45,267 nt of DNA from Candidatus Brevefilum sp. (GCA_029210815.1 JARGGB010000021.1:1-45267), one strand, 5' to 3'; shown: positions 23,016 through 32,650, counted from the first letter of the stretch. Translations and numbers: made by a program. Notes: a model not told the origin generated them from the letters alone.

Positions 23016-24476
23016 TTATTTATTGTTGATCAAACTACAATAGGTATCGATATACTTTTGGGCTGAATTTTCCCATGAAAAATCAATTCTCATTCCATTG
23101 TGCTGGATTTTTTTCCACAAAGTGGGATTTTGATAAAGACGTATCGCGCGCTGCATGGTGGTGGCAAAGACAGAGGGGTATGGTCTATCAAACAAGAAGC
23201 CTGTGCCGTCATCCGCTTTGCGTGTTACATGTGTGATGGTGTCCACCAACCCGCCTGTTGCCCTAGCCACGGGCACACAGCCGTAACGCATTGATATCAT
23301 TTGCGAGAGTCCGCAGGGTTCGTATCGCGAGGGCATCATAAAAATATCTGCGCCTGCGTATAGCCGATGTGCCAGTTTACCGTCAAAATTGATAATTGAA
23401 CGAACCCTCCCGGGAAATTCGTTTTCCAAATCTATCGCCATTTGTTCAATGGTTGGGTTTCCCGTCCCAAGAATGATCGCCTGCCAGGGTGAATCTTGTA
23501 GATATTTCAACCCTTTGAGGGCGATATCAATGCCCTTTTGTGCATCCATCCGGCTGATCAATGTTAACAGCGGAATATTTTCATCTTGTAAAAGGTTAAA
23601 TTCTTGCAGCAAATCTAATTTGTTGATTGGTCGTTGTGACAAATCATCATTCGAGAAATTTTGTGCAATGACTTTATCCGTTGCTGGATCCCATAAATCA
23701 AGGTCAAGCCCGTTGACAATGCCCTGAATTGCAGATTTCCTAGTCTTTAAAAAACCTTCCAGGCCGCACCCAAATTCGGGCGTGAGGATCTCTTCAGCAT
23801 AATGCGGAGAAACGGCAATAATTCTATCTGCATGCAAAAGCCCAAGAGGAAGGGGAGCATGCCTTGCCCATTCTGGAAGAACGGTATTTTCAGATGGCGG
23901 GAGTCTGTAATCTGAGAGTGCTTTTTGAACGCCAAATCCCATGAAGGGCAAATTGTGGAGGGATAAGATGGTTTTTGTCTTCGAGAGATGTGGTGAGAGA
24001 ATATCCCTGGTTTTTAATGCATAAATCGCTGTAGCAGTGTGCCAGTCGTTTGCCTGGATTATATCAACCCTAAAATCAAGAAACTTGGCTAAACCCAAAC
24101 AAGCAAGGGAGAAAAAAACAAATTTATAGCCGTCGTGAATGGGTTCCAGTGAGTATACTGGTGATTTTTCGTCAATCGGGTCACCATCTAATAAATAGAC
24201 TGGCAAACCATCTTTATCGTAATGATATACCTGGCAGTTTACCAGACCCTCTGAATTTTTAACCCCAAATTCACCAAGGAGTTTTGGTTTGAACCCTTTT
24301 TGTTTGACAGCAAAATGAAAGGGCAAAACGACCCTGATGTCTACGTTTTTAGATTTTGGCAGGGTTTTTGAGAGATTGCGAATAGCATCTGGTAAAGCAC
24401 CAGCAACATCTCCCAATCCCCCAACTTTTACAAAGGGTTCTGCTTCAGCTGTTAGAAAAAGAACATTGAGGGTCAT
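23016..24476 (-). CDS. glgA: Glycogen synthase (GT5)
   Basis: GlgA adds glucose from ADP-glucose (or UDP-glucose) to the non-reducing end of alpha-1,4-glucan. The 486-residue protein begins with the GT5 signature VLFLTAEAEPFVKVGGLGDV (about 5-24; the Lys of KVGG binds the nucleotide sugar). HNLPFMGFG, the VNGLDLDLWDP loop, LISRMDAQKGID and the MMPSRYEPCGLSQM motif with the retaining-GT Glu all follow. No glgC is in the window, so the sugar donor has to be made elsewhere. Genes on both sides form one operon with short gaps (15 and 18 bp). Confidence 0.96.
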   Translation of the reverse strand: MTLNVLFLTAEAEPFVKVGGLGDVAGALPDAIRNLSKTLPKSKNVDIRVVLPFHFAVKQKGFKPKLLGEFGVKNSEGLVNCQVYHYDKDGLPVYLLDGDPIDEKSPVYSLEPIHDGYKFVFFSLACLGLAKFLDFRVDIIQANDWHTATAIYALKTRDILSPHLSKTKTILSLHNLPFMGFGVQKALSDYRLPPSENTVLPEWARHAPLPLGLLHADRIIAVSPHYAEEILTPEFGCGLEGFLKTRKSAIQGIVNGLDLDLWDPATDKVIAQNFSNDDLSQRPINKLDLLQEFNLLQDENIPLLTLISRMDAQKGIDIALKGLKYLQDSPWQAIILGTGNPTIEQMAIDLENEFPGRVRSIINFDGKLAHRLYAGADIFMMPSRYEPCGLSQMISMRYGCVPVARATGGLVDTITHVTRKADDGTGFLFDRPYPSVFATTMQRAIRLYQNPTLWKKIQHNGMRIDFSWENSAQKYIDTYCSLINNK

Positions 24477-24491
24477 TTAATTTCTCGCCTT

Positions 24492-26480
24492 CTATTTGTT
24501 TTTTAAGTATTTTTTGATGATTTCGATATAATCATGCGTTTCAGCCATGTCAGAGGACGCACCACTATATTCAATTAATTCCGCAATTAAACTGGATTTC
24601 AACTCTGCATCTTCCCGGCTCCAGGTTCGGCTTTTTACCTCAAGGAAATGACCCAAATCAGGATTGATGAGTGTATCAATATTGATGTAAAAATCAACCC
24701 CTTTATATTGAATTTTAAACCGTTTGCGATCCTTTTCGATGTCAATTTCGCTGGTGGGGTCGAAATATTCCCGGTAAAAGCGCAGAGAATGGGTTGCCGG
24801 TGCATAATACCGACTGCGGGAGAGCATCACATCTCGTTCAAAGGAAGCTTCACGCGTTAGGCCAACAAGGGTCAATCGCCCACGCACATTGGTGATTTCA
24901 CCTTTTCTTCCGATAAACTCATCCTCCCTGTATCGTAAAAGCCCTTGCTTCTTTTTATCAAAAAAGAAGTAGGTGTCGTATTCGTGGTAATGTCGGGTGT
25001 AGATGATATCAATACCATCCTGATCCAGGGCTTCAATGATTTTGTCCGGATCGGTAATACGAACCTTTGCCTGGACTTCAAAGCTTTCTTCTTGCATTGC
25101 GCCGCCGATGGCAACCAGTTTTGACAGGACCGATTGCTCACGTTCAATCAAGAAGGCATCGATTTTCTTTGCATAATCCTGCGCTTCTGTCATCAACTGC
25201 GCTTCGTCAAGGGTTAACAAGACATGATCTCGCATTAACCACTTTCCATTGACCATCATATCGCTGATATCTGTTGATTTTGAAGCATATATTACCTGAG
25301 CGTAAAGACCCTCCTGATCACGTTCAAACTTTGGCGAATTATGCAATGTATTGATATCGACGAGGATCATATCTGCTCGTTTACCAGGAACAAGGGAGCC
25401 TGTGATGTGGTCCATGTGAACGGCTTTTGCCCCCATACTGGTTGCCATTGCCAGCGTTTGTCTGGCTGGCAAGGCAGTTGGGTCACCAGAGGAGGCTTTT
25501 GCAATCATGGAAGCTAAACGCATTTCTTCGACCATATCCAGATCGTTATTAGAAGCTGGTCCGTCGGTGCCAATCCCGACGTTTACCCCCAGCTCCAGCA
25601 TTTTAGTAACATTTGCAAAACCTGAAGCCAATTTAAGGTTGGATGAAGGATTATGTGCAACACCAGCTTTGTGTTTTTTCAGTTCCCGCATTTCACCTTC
25701 ATCGATGTGCACGCAGTGCGCAGCAATTACTTTTGCATTGAAAATGCCGCGCTTTCTCACATAAGGCACAACGGGCATGCCAAATTCCTCTCGTATATCA
25801 TCAACTTCTCCGGCTGTTTCAGCGATGTGGGTGTGCAGCGGAACATCGTATTTTACAGCAAGTTCCGTACTTGCGCGATAAATTTCATCCGTGCAAGTGT
25901 AGGGCGCATGCGGCGCAATTGAAGGGACGATCAGGGGATGGTCTTTCCAGGTTTTGATGAATTCTTCTGCATCTGCCAATGCTTCTTCGTAGTATGTGGC
26001 ATCAGGTGAAGGGAATTTAAGGACAGATTGTGAGCAAATGGCTCTCAAGCCTGCCTCTGCAGTGGCTTTGGCAACATCTGATTCATAATAATACATATCC
26101 ACAAATGTTGTCACACCGGAGCGAATGCATTCAGCGCAGGCTAATTTTGTGCCCAGGCGAACGAATTCCGGCGAGACAAATTCTCGTTCCACGGGCATCA
26201 TATATCCCATTAACCACACATCAAGGCGCAGATCGTCAGCCAGTCCGCGAAGGAGAGTCATGGGGACATGGGTGTGGGCATTGATCAGCCCGGGCATCAG
26301 GATTTTTTGGTTACAATCTACAAGCTCGTGAGCCTGAAATTCTTGTAAAATTTTCTTTTCAGATCCGACAGCAACAATGCTGTCACCTTCTACAACAACC
26401 GCACCCGGGTCATAAATATTAAAATCCTTGTCCATGGTGAGCACAATAGCGTTATGGAAAATCCAATCAGCTTGTTTCAT
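24492..26480 (-). CDS. Fusion: MtaD/SAH-deaminase-like amidohydrolase + CYTH domain
   Basis: Residues about 1-445 are a metal-dependent amidohydrolase of the TrzA/MtaD type (5-methylthioadenosine or S-adenosylhomocysteine deaminase): metal ligands in INAHTH (His70, His72), HTHIAE (His217, His219), AAHCVH (His256) and GTDGPASNND (Asp307), plus APHAPYT. Numbering is from the first of two adjacent Met codons. Residues about 465-660 look like a CYTH (triphosphate tunnel) domain: an ExQxK start (Glu469, Lys473), RxR (Arg517, Arg519), YINIDTL and LEVKSR near 614-618. I know of no standard enzyme with this pair. A deaminase acting on a nucleoside with a phosphohydrolase or binding module is possible. 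The second ATG is better spaced behind TAGGAG, which contains the cinA stop. It sits in the glgA-malQ operon. Confidence 0.82.
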   Translation of the reverse strand: MKQADWIFHNAIVLTMDKDFNIYDPGAVVVEGDSIVAVGSEKKILQEFQAHELVDCNQKILMPGLINAHTHVPMTLLRGLADDLRLDVWLMGYMMPVEREFVSPEFVRLGTKLACAECIRSGVTTFVDMYYYESDVAKATAEAGLRAICSQSVLKFPSPDATYYEEALADAEEFIKTWKDHPLIVPSIAPHAPYTCTDEIYRASTELAVKYDVPLHTHIAETAGEVDDIREEFGMPVVPYVRKRGIFNAKVIAAHCVHIDEGEMRELKKHKAGVAHNPSSNLKLASGFANVTKMLELGVNVGIGTDGPASNNDLDMVEEMRLASMIAKASSGDPTALPARQTLAMATSMGAKAVHMDHITGSLVPGKRADMILVDINTLHNSPKFERDQEGLYAQVIYASKSTDISDMMVNGKWLMRDHVLLTLDEAQLMTEAQDYAKKIDAFLIEREQSVLSKLVAIGGAMQEESFEVQAKVRITDPDKIIEALDQDGIDIIYTRHYHEYDTYFFFDKKKQGLLRYREDEFIGRKGEITNVRGRLTLVGLTREASFERDVMLSRSRYYAPATHSLRFYREYFDPTSEIDIEKDRKRFKIQYKGVDFYINIDTLINPDLGHFLEVKSRTWSREDAELKSSLIAELIEYSGASSDMAETHDYIEIIKKYLKNK

Positions 26481-26487
26481 CATTCTC

Positions 26488-27660
26488 CTATCTTGTTTTT
26501 TTAATTCTTGTAATCAACTGCCGTCGTAAAAAGTCTAAACCAATATTTTGTGCCCAAAGCGGGATGTATTCTTTTGGACCACCATATTTGCGAGTTTTGG
26601 ATACTTTTTGCCTTGAATTTTGAAAATACAAGTGAGCTGTTGTGTCTTCGTTAATATTGACCGCGATCCCAAACCAAACATCACAGCCAATATTCCTTTG
26701 AACATCTTCAAAAGTCTTTTCAAAATCTAATATATTTTCAGGTTTTTCATTCAATATGTTTGCATGAAGCTGGTCAGGCTGTCCCAATTTTAATCGTTCT
26801 GTGAATTTTCCGTCCAGACCGTATTCTAAAATCCCTAATTTAATATCATGTTGGTTCGTGATTCGGCTGATGATCAATGCCAGGGTTTCCTCATCCTGCC
26901 CGTAAATATTTTCGCCTAAACGGGATTTCAGTTGCTGGATGATGGGATCGCTTAATCTTTTAGCTTCATCTACAGATTCTGCCTTAGTGGTGACCCTGAT
27001 ATCCACCTGACCTGGATGAGCAAGCAAACCTACTGTGGGGTTTGACATTTGTTCAAGATCATCGATAATCTCATCGATCACAGATTCACCGATCGAGGCA
27101 GCGTGCAGAACCGTTGCCTTGATGATTTGATTCTTCAACTCATATTTCTGGCTCAAATAGGGGATGATCGATTCATGTAAAATGAATTCCATCTCGCGAG
27201 GAACGCCAGGCAAAGAAATGACGCAGGAATCCCCAACCTCAACGATAAAGCAAGGGGCAGTTCCTACTGGATTATGAACTTCAATTGCGCCTTCTGGAAT
27301 AAATGCCTGGCGGCGGTTGTTTTCTGTTGGTTGTCTTCCATAGTATATGAAATGGTTTAGGATATCTTCCCAAAGCTTGGGATCAAAAACCAGTTCACGA
27401 TCTGTTGCTTTTGCAACTGCCAGGCGAGTTGGGTCATCAACGGTAGGACCAAGTCCACCTGTTGTCATGACGACATCCGCTCGAGTCAGGGATTCCTTGA
27501 TTGTTGAAGCGATCCTGGCGGGGTTGTCACCGATTGTGATAATTCTAAATATATCTATCCCATGATCCCTTAATGTGCGAGCGATGTAGGTTGAATTGGT
27601 GTCCGTGATTTCACCCAGTAATAGTTCAGTACCAATTGTGATGATTTCTAAAGTTGGCAT
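26488..27660 (-). CDS. cinA: CinA-like protein with degenerate C-terminal deamidase domain
   Basis: CinA proteins combine an N-terminal MoCF-like nucleotide pyrophosphatase domain and a C-terminal NMN deamidase (PncC). The first domain here is intact: IITIGTELLLGEITDTNS (about 6-23), TTGGLGPTVDDPTR (about 66-79), NPVGTAPCF and LPGVPREME (about 150-158). A KH-like middle part follows. In the last 130 residues the place of the catalytic ESCTGG motif is EYGLDG (279-284), without the Ser and Thr; later parts are also divergent (NINEDTTAHLYF). NMN deamidase activity is thus not expected, although the domain may keep its fold. First gene of the operon with the amidohydrolase, glgA and malQ; AGAGGA precedes the start. 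Confidence 0.88.
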   Translation of the reverse strand: MPTLEIITIGTELLLGEITDTNSTYIARTLRDHGIDIFRIITIGDNPARIASTIKESLTRADVVMTTGGLGPTVDDPTRLAVAKATDRELVFDPKLWEDILNHFIYYGRQPTENNRRQAFIPEGAIEVHNPVGTAPCFIVEVGDSCVISLPGVPREMEFILHESIIPYLSQKYELKNQIIKATVLHAASIGESVIDEIIDDLEQMSNPTVGLLAHPGQVDIRVTTKAESVDEAKRLSDPIIQQLKSRLGENIYGQDEETLALIISRITNQHDIKLGILEYGLDGKFTERLKLGQPDQLHANILNEKPENILDFEKTFEDVQRNIGCDVWFGIAVNINEDTTAHLYFQNSRQKVSKTRKYGGPKEYIPLWAQNIGLDFLRRQLITRIKKTR

Positions 27661-27723
27661 AAATTCCTCTTAAACGATTTTAACCGATATTTATTTTTAA
27701 TGATGAATGATCTTCAGCTTTTC

Positions 27724-27752
27724 TTGACGCTGCAGGGTCTTTATTGTAGGAT
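27724..27752 (+). promoter_or_regulatory. Putative promoter of yraN-miaA-ligase
   Basis: TTGACG (27724-27729) and TAGGAT (27747-27752), 17-bp spacing, about 27 bp before the yraN ATG with AAAGG upstream of that ATG. Divergent from cinA. Confidence 0.5.
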
Positions 27753-27778
27753 TAATTCATTCGACATAAAGGCAGCTC

Positions 27779-28141
27779 ATGACCTATCAGAAAGAAATAG
27801 GAAATAAAGGTGAGAAAATTGCGGTAGATTACCTGATTGATAAAGGCTATTTACTTCTAGACCGCAATTATCATACCAGATATGGCGAATTGGACCTCGT
27901 TATGTTTGAAAATGAGATGATTGTCTTTGTGGAAGTTAAAACAAGAACCTCGGCAAGCTTTGGCACCCCTGAAGAAGGTATTACGCCATCAAAGTTAGAT
28001 CACCTTCAAAACGCAGGTTTATTATGGCTGCAGGCACACCCGGAATCACCGGACGATTGGCGTATTGATGCTGTCAGCATTCTATTGCAGAAAAATGGAA
28101 AAATTCGAGATATTCGACATTTTGAAAATATAAATTTATGA
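27779..28141 (+). CDS. yraN: YraN/UPF0102 endonuclease-like protein
   Basis: A 120-residue protein of the UPF0102 family with a restriction-endonuclease-like fold; its cell role is not well defined, perhaps in recombination or DNA repair. The signature is present: GNKGEKIAVDYLIDKGY, then the catalytic-type Asp39 in YGELDLVM and Glu52-x-Lys54 in VFVEVKTRTS, and VDYLIDKGYLLLDRNY at the front. The stop overlaps the miaA start by 4 bp (ATGA). Confidence 0.92.
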   Translation: MTYQKEIGNKGEKIAVDYLIDKGYLLLDRNYHTRYGELDLVMFENEMIVFVEVKTRTSASFGTPEEGITPSKLDHLQNAGLLWLQAHPESPDDWRIDAVSILLQKNGKIRDIRHFENINL

Positions 28142-29076
28142 CTGAAGACAAAAAAAAGCCCCTGATTGTAATTGTAGGTCCGACTGCCGTTGGCAAGACA
28201 AGCGTTTCTATTGATCTTGCCAAAAGATTGAACGGTGAAATCCTCTCCGCGGATTCGCGTTTGCTATATCGAGGTATGGATATTGGCACAGCAAAGCCAA
28301 GCAAGGAGGAGCAAGCAGGCGTCCCTCACTATTTGATTGATGTAGCAGATCCGGATGAACGATGGAGCCTGGCAATCTATCAGCGTGAGGCATACCGGAT
28401 CATCAACGACATTCATGCCAGGGGTAAAATGCCGTTTTTGGTTGGGGGTACCGGGCAATATATTCGTTCAATTATTGAAGGGTGGAATATTCCGCCCCAG
28501 CGTCCGGATTACAAGCTCAGGGATGCATTGAATTCCTGGGCTGAGAAGATTGGTTCCGAGGGTATTTATGAAAGCTTGAGATTACTCGACCCTGAAGCTG
28601 CAGAAAAAATTGACTACCGCAATCAACGCAGGACAGTGCGCGCTTTGGAAGTAATCTTTAAGACTGGACAGCGTTTTTCTGATCTGCGGCGAAAACAAGA
28701 ATGCCCGTATCAACCCATCATATTAGGAATTCAACGTTCTCGTGAGGAACTTTATGAGCGGGTTGATCAACGGATTGAAATCATGTTAAACGACGGTCTG
28801 GAGGAAGAAGTGCGAGGATTGCTCGATGTGGGGAATTCACCAAATTTATCCACGATGTCAGCCATTGGTTATGGAGAGATCATCCTATACTTGCAAGGGG
28901 AAATAAGTTATGAGGATGCCGTGGCTTTGATAAAACGTAATACACGAACATTTGTCAGGCGGCAAGCAAACTGGTTCAAGCCTGACGATCCACGCATAAA
29001 TTGGTTTGATGCGTCGCCGGATTTGGTGGAAAAAATGGAAAGCTTTATCAGGAGAAGTTTACACAATGAAGCATAA
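28138..29076 (+). CDS. miaA: tRNA dimethylallyltransferase
   Basis: MiaA adds a dimethylallyl group to N6 of A37 in tRNAs reading UNN codons. At 312 residues it is full length: P-loop GPTAVGKT (about 14-21), SADSRLLYRGMDIGTAKP (catalytic Asp in SADS), FLVGGTGQYIRSIIEGW, and DYRNQRRTVRALEV in the tRNA-binding part. It is translationally coupled to yraN (ATGA) and overlaps the acyl-CoA ligase start by 11 bp. No good ribosome binding site is seen, so it depends on coupling. Confidence 0.96.
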   Translation: MTEDKKKPLIVIVGPTAVGKTSVSIDLAKRLNGEILSADSRLLYRGMDIGTAKPSKEEQAGVPHYLIDVADPDERWSLAIYQREAYRIINDIHARGKMPFLVGGTGQYIRSIIEGWNIPPQRPDYKLRDALNSWAEKIGSEGIYESLRLLDPEAAEKIDYRNQRRTVRALEVIFKTGQRFSDLRRKQECPYQPIILGIQRSREELYERVDQRIEIMLNDGLEEEVRGLLDVGNSPNLSTMSAIGYGEIILYLQGEISYEDAVALIKRNTRTFVRRQANWFKPDDPRINWFDASPDLVEKMESFIRRSLHNEA

Positions 29077-30685
29077 GCCCTGGTTCGCGCATTATGATGA
29101 TGGTGTTCCAAGAGAAATATCCATTCCAAGGATTTCCCTGGTTGATCTCTTGCATGAAGCAGTTCACAAATTTGGCGATTCCACCTGTACGATCTGCGGC
29201 TCCGAAGCTTTTTCCTACCAACAAATCGATGATTTTTCGGATAGGTTTGCCAGGTATTTGCTGGAAAACGGCCTGAAAAAAGGCGATCGCGTCGGGATTT
29301 TGCTGCCGAATACGGCTTCTTTTGTGATTGCCTATTATGGAATTTTGAAAGCTGGGGGTGTTGTTATGGCAATGAACCCGGCTTATCGCATTCCAGAAAT
29401 TGAACGATTATCCGTCGAATCAGGGATCAGGTTTTTGGTGCTGCCGGAAGTTGTCTATGATGAAATAAAGGGCATGCAGGGAAATACGTATATTGAAAAA
29501 TTGGTGGTTGTTGATTCGAGATTGCCCGAGCTTTCTGCAGATGACATTTCATGGGAACAATTAATCGAAGTATATGCTGAGACGGGTCCATTGGAGGTCC
29601 AGGTGAGTCCTGATGACCCTGCCATATTTCAGTATTCAGGGGGGACTACCGGGACGCCGAAGTGTGCGATTGGCTTACATCGCAACCTTGTGGCAAATGT
29701 TTACCAGTTCAATCACTGGTTGGTCAACACAGAGCCCGGAAAGGAAACTGTACTGGTTGCGATCCCTATTTACCACGTTTACGGCATGGTTTTGGGCATG
29801 AATTTGGCAATTAAAATGGGCGCAAGGATGGTGTTGATCCCTGATGCAAGGGATTTGGACGGCTTGCTGAAGGCGGCTGAAGAACACCAGGCGACGGTTT
29901 TCCCGGGGGTCCCAAATCTTTATGCCGCGATAAACCACTATCCTCCTGTTCTTGATGGTAAATATAATCTTTCTTCGATAAAAGCCTGCATATCAGGTTC
30001 TGCCACCTTACCCTTGAAGGTGAAACAAGAGTTTGAATCACTGACACACGGTCATCTGGTTGAAGGGTACGGCTTATCTGAAGCACCTACAGCGACGCAC
30101 TGTAACCCGGTATTAGGAGAGAATCGGGATGGCTCTATTGGACTGCCTTTGCCGAATGTTGACTGCAAGATTGTTGATATTGAAACTGGGGAAAGAGAAT
30201 GTTCAATTGGTGAAGCAGGGGAGTTATGGGTCAGGGGTCCACAGGTGATGGCTGGGTACCATCAGCGTCCTGAAGAATCAGCTAATACGCTTGTTGGCGG
30301 CTGGCTGCGCACAGGGGATGTCGTACGTATGGATGAGGATGGTTATTTTTACATCGTGGACCGCAAAAAAGATGTGATAAAAGTTGGGGGATTCCAGGTC
30401 TGGCCCAATGAAATAGAAGCGGTCTTGTTTCAGCATCCGAAAATTCGTGAGGCAGCCGTTGCCGGGATCACGGAGATGGATGGGTCAGAGGTTCCAAAAG
30501 CATGGGTGGTCTTACGTGAAGGACAAAGTGCAACCGCCGAGGAACTCGTGTCATTTTGTGATCGTTTCCTGACAAGATATAAGATTCCCCAGTACTTCGA
30601 ATTTCGAGAAAGCCTACCGCGGACAAGGGTTGGGAAAGTCCTCCGGCGTGAGCTTGTTGCCGAACATTACCGATCTAAGATATAA
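29066..30685 (+). CDS. Long-chain fatty-acid-CoA ligase-like AMP-forming enzyme
   Basis: An ANL-superfamily adenylating enzyme that activates a carboxylic acid, most likely a fatty acid, to acyl-CoA via acyl-AMP. The 539-residue protein shows the P-loop-like YSGGTTGTPKC (190-200), VEGYGLSEAPT, GWLRTGDVV with the conserved Asp, DRKKDVIKVGGFQVWP and the catalytic Lys524 in RTRVGKVLRREL. It has an N-terminal HYDDGVPREISIPRISL start as in FadD relatives. I took the ATG at 29066, with GGAG 11 nt before; the frame is open up to 29006 inside miaA, but that stretch is a shadow of miaA. The chain length or exact acid is unknown. A terminator follows. Confidence 0.9.
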   Translation: MKHKPWFAHYDDGVPREISIPRISLVDLLHEAVHKFGDSTCTICGSEAFSYQQIDDFSDRFARYLLENGLKKGDRVGILLPNTASFVIAYYGILKAGGVVMAMNPAYRIPEIERLSVESGIRFLVLPEVVYDEIKGMQGNTYIEKLVVVDSRLPELSADDISWEQLIEVYAETGPLEVQVSPDDPAIFQYSGGTTGTPKCAIGLHRNLVANVYQFNHWLVNTEPGKETVLVAIPIYHVYGMVLGMNLAIKMGARMVLIPDARDLDGLLKAAEEHQATVFPGVPNLYAAINHYPPVLDGKYNLSSIKACISGSATLPLKVKQEFESLTHGHLVEGYGLSEAPTATHCNPVLGENRDGSIGLPLPNVDCKIVDIETGERECSIGEAGELWVRGPQVMAGYHQRPEESANTLVGGWLRTGDVVRMDEDGYFYIVDRKKDVIKVGGFQVWPNEIEAVLFQHPKIREAAVAGITEMDGSEVPKAWVVLREGQSATAEELVSFCDRFLTRYKIPQYFEFRESLPRTRVGKVLRRELVAEHYRSKI

Positions 30686-30716
30686 AAAAGGCTGCAAAAA
30701 TCTCGCAGCCTTTTTT
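30684..30716. terminator. Bidirectional terminator between acyl-CoA ligase and ftsH
   Basis: AAAAAAGGCTGC (30684-30695) and GCAGCCTTTTTT (30705-30716) form a perfect stem with a 9-nt loop; A-run and T-run serve the convergent genes on both strands. Confidence 0.92.
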
Positions 30717-30731
30717 GTGGGTTTACTTTTA

Positions 30732-32594
30732 TTAGAGGTTGACGATTTCTGGAATACCGCCGTTTTTCTCAACGGGTGTGGGGAAAATTTCATAGAAAGC
30801 ATCTGCGTCCAGGGTTTCAACTTCCAGGAGTTTCTTGGCAATTTTATCCAATTCTTCCCGATACCGGATCAAAATATCCTTGGCTCGTTTATATGCATCC
30901 TGAACAATATTTTGAATCGCTGTGTCAATTTTCTCAGCGATATGTTCTGAGTAATCTCTTTGTTCAGAGATTTCACGACCCAGGAAAACCAATTCTTCTT
31001 TTTTACCATAGACCATCTGGCCTAATTCTTCGCTCATTCCCAGGCGCATGACCATCGTTCTTGCCAGCTTTGTGACACGTTCAAGATCGTTTGACGCGCC
31101 AGAGGTGATGTCGTTGAAAACAACTTCCTCTGCTGCGCGTCCACCCAGGAGGCCAATCATGTCGCTCATGATCTGGCGTCGTGATTTCAGCACGTGGTCT
31201 TGTTCGGGGAAAGCCATTGTGTAGCCGCCAGCGTCCCCACGGGAAATGATGGATACCTTTTGGACTGTGTCAGCTTCGGGGAGTGCGTTGAGAACCACGG
31301 CGTGCCCTGCTTCGTGATATGCGATGATCTTCTTCTCATCCTCGTTGATCAAGCGGCTTTTCCGTTCAGGTCCGGCAATAACACGTTCAATGGCTTCCAT
31401 AAACTCAGAATGCTCAATAATTTTCTTGTCACGGCGCGCTGCCAGGATGGCTGCTTCGTTGACAAGGTTTTCAATATCCGCACCAACAAAACCGGGGGTT
31501 GATCGGGCGATGTCGTATAAATCAACATCGGGAGATACGGGTTTACCCTTGACATGAACGTTTAGGATTTGTTCTCTGCCTTTGATATCCGGGCGATCCA
31601 GCACAACCCGTCGATCAAAGCGACCAGGGCGGAGAAGGGCGGGGTCGAGGATATCGGGGCGGTTTGTCGCTGCAATGATGATCACATTGGTGTCTGTGTC
31701 AAAGCCGTCCATTTCCACCAGCAGTTGGTTCAGGGTTTGCTCTCGTTCATCATGGCTGCCGCCCAAGCCAGCGCCACGGTGGCGTCCAACCGCGTCAATT
31801 TCATCAACAAAGACAATGGCGGGTGAATGCCGTTTTGCCTGTTCAAAAAGATCACGAACACGGCTGGCACCAACGCCAACGAACATTTCGACGAACTCAG
31901 AACCGGAAATTGAGAAGAAAGGAACCCCGGCTTCGCCAGATACAGCTTTCGCCATGAGGGTTTTTCCTGTGCCGGGGGCACCGACTAGCAAAACACCCTT
32001 TGGGATGCGAGCACCAAGTGCTATGAATTTTTGAGGTTCACGCAAAAATTCTACAACTTCTTGCAGCTCTTCTTTTGCTTCATCGACACCTGCCACGTCT
32101 TCAAATGTCACCGTAGGGTGATCACCGGAAAACATGCGAGCTTTGGATTTTCCAAAGGACATGGCTGCGTTATTGCTTCCCTGCGCCTGCCTGAAAATAA
32201 ACCAGAACATGCCGATCAAGAGCAAGAACGGCAGGATGTAGCTGGCGACTGAAACAATTCCCAGAACCGGGCTTGGCAATTTGATATCAATGGATACTTT
32301 ATCTGCAGAAAGATATTCTGGCTGTACGCCGAGTTCAACCAATTGCTCGACTAGCGGTGAATTTGGGTCTTTTGTGGATGTCTTGATTTCATCGCTGTTT
32401 TTATACGTGATCTCTAAGAAGCTGTCATCTTCAATGATTGAGTCGATTTTGCCAGCTTTCAGATCCGTAGCAACCTGGTTGATGGGGATTTTATCTGCGC
32501 CTGCGGCTTGTTGATTTACAGTAAAGAATACCATCGCAATAATTGCTATAAAAAGCATTACGTAGATGATAAACGATTGGTTTCCTGATTTCAC
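30732..32594 (-). CDS. ftsH: ATP-dependent zinc metalloprotease FtsH
   Basis: FtsH is a membrane-bound AAA+ protease that extracts and degrades membrane and regulatory proteins. In its 620 residues: first membrane helix (about 8-26), an extracytoplasmic part (27-105), second helix (about 110-134), AAA domain with Walker A GAPGTGKT (205-212), Walker [11 protein letters not shown] (261-270), SRH region with RPGRFDRRV, and the protease with HEAGH (427-431) and a distal conserved [18 protein letters not shown]. Start is GTG at 32594 behind GGAGG. The C-terminal tail is short. Single-gene unit with its own promoter and terminator. Confidence 0.98.
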   Translation of the reverse strand: MKSGNQSFIIYVMLFIAIIAMVFFTVNQQAAGADKIPINQVATDLKAGKIDSIIEDDSFLEITYKNSDEIKTSTKDPNSPLVEQLVELGVQPEYLSADKVSIDIKLPSPVLGIVSVASYILPFLLLIGMFWFIFRQAQGSNNAAMSFGKSKARMFSGDHPTVTFEDVAGVDEAKEELQEVVEFLREPQKFIALGARIPKGVLLVGAPGTGKTLMAKAVSGEAGVPFFSISGSEFVEMFVGVGASRVRDLFEQAKRHSPAIVFVDEIDAVGRHRGAGLGGSHDEREQTLNQLLVEMDGFDTDTNVIIIAATNRPDILDPALLRPGRFDRRVVLDRPDIKGREQILNVHVKGKPVSPDVDLYDIARSTPGFVGADIENLVNEAAILAARRDKKIIEHSEFMEAIERVIAGPERKSRLINEDEKKIIAYHEAGHAVVLNALPEADTVQKVSIISRGDAGGYTMAFPEQDHVLKSRRQIMSDMIGLLGGRAAEEVVFNDITSGASNDLERVTKLARTMVMRLGMSEELGQMVYGKKEELVFLGREISEQRDYSEHIAEKIDTAIQNIVQDAYKRAKDILIRYREELDKIAKKLLEVETLDADAFYEIFPTPVEKNGGIPEIVNL

Positions 32595-32641
32595 TTAATC
32601 CTCCAGATAAAAAATTTTCTAACTTAAATAATGACTTTGGT

Positions 32642-32650
32642 ATTATACCA
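32642..32650 (-). promoter_or_regulatory. Extended -10 promoter of ftsH within a palindrome
   Basis: The minus strand reads TGGTATAAT, about 48 bp before the GTG. It lies in the perfect palindrome TTGGTATTATACCAA (32637-32651), so a regulator site overlapping the -10 is possible. No clear -35. Confidence 0.55.

Noticed and set aside
29006-29065. Upstream extension of the acyl-CoA ligase
   Set aside because: These 20 codons lie inside miaA and are a shadow of it; the ATG at 29066 has a ribosome binding site and begins the conserved sequence.
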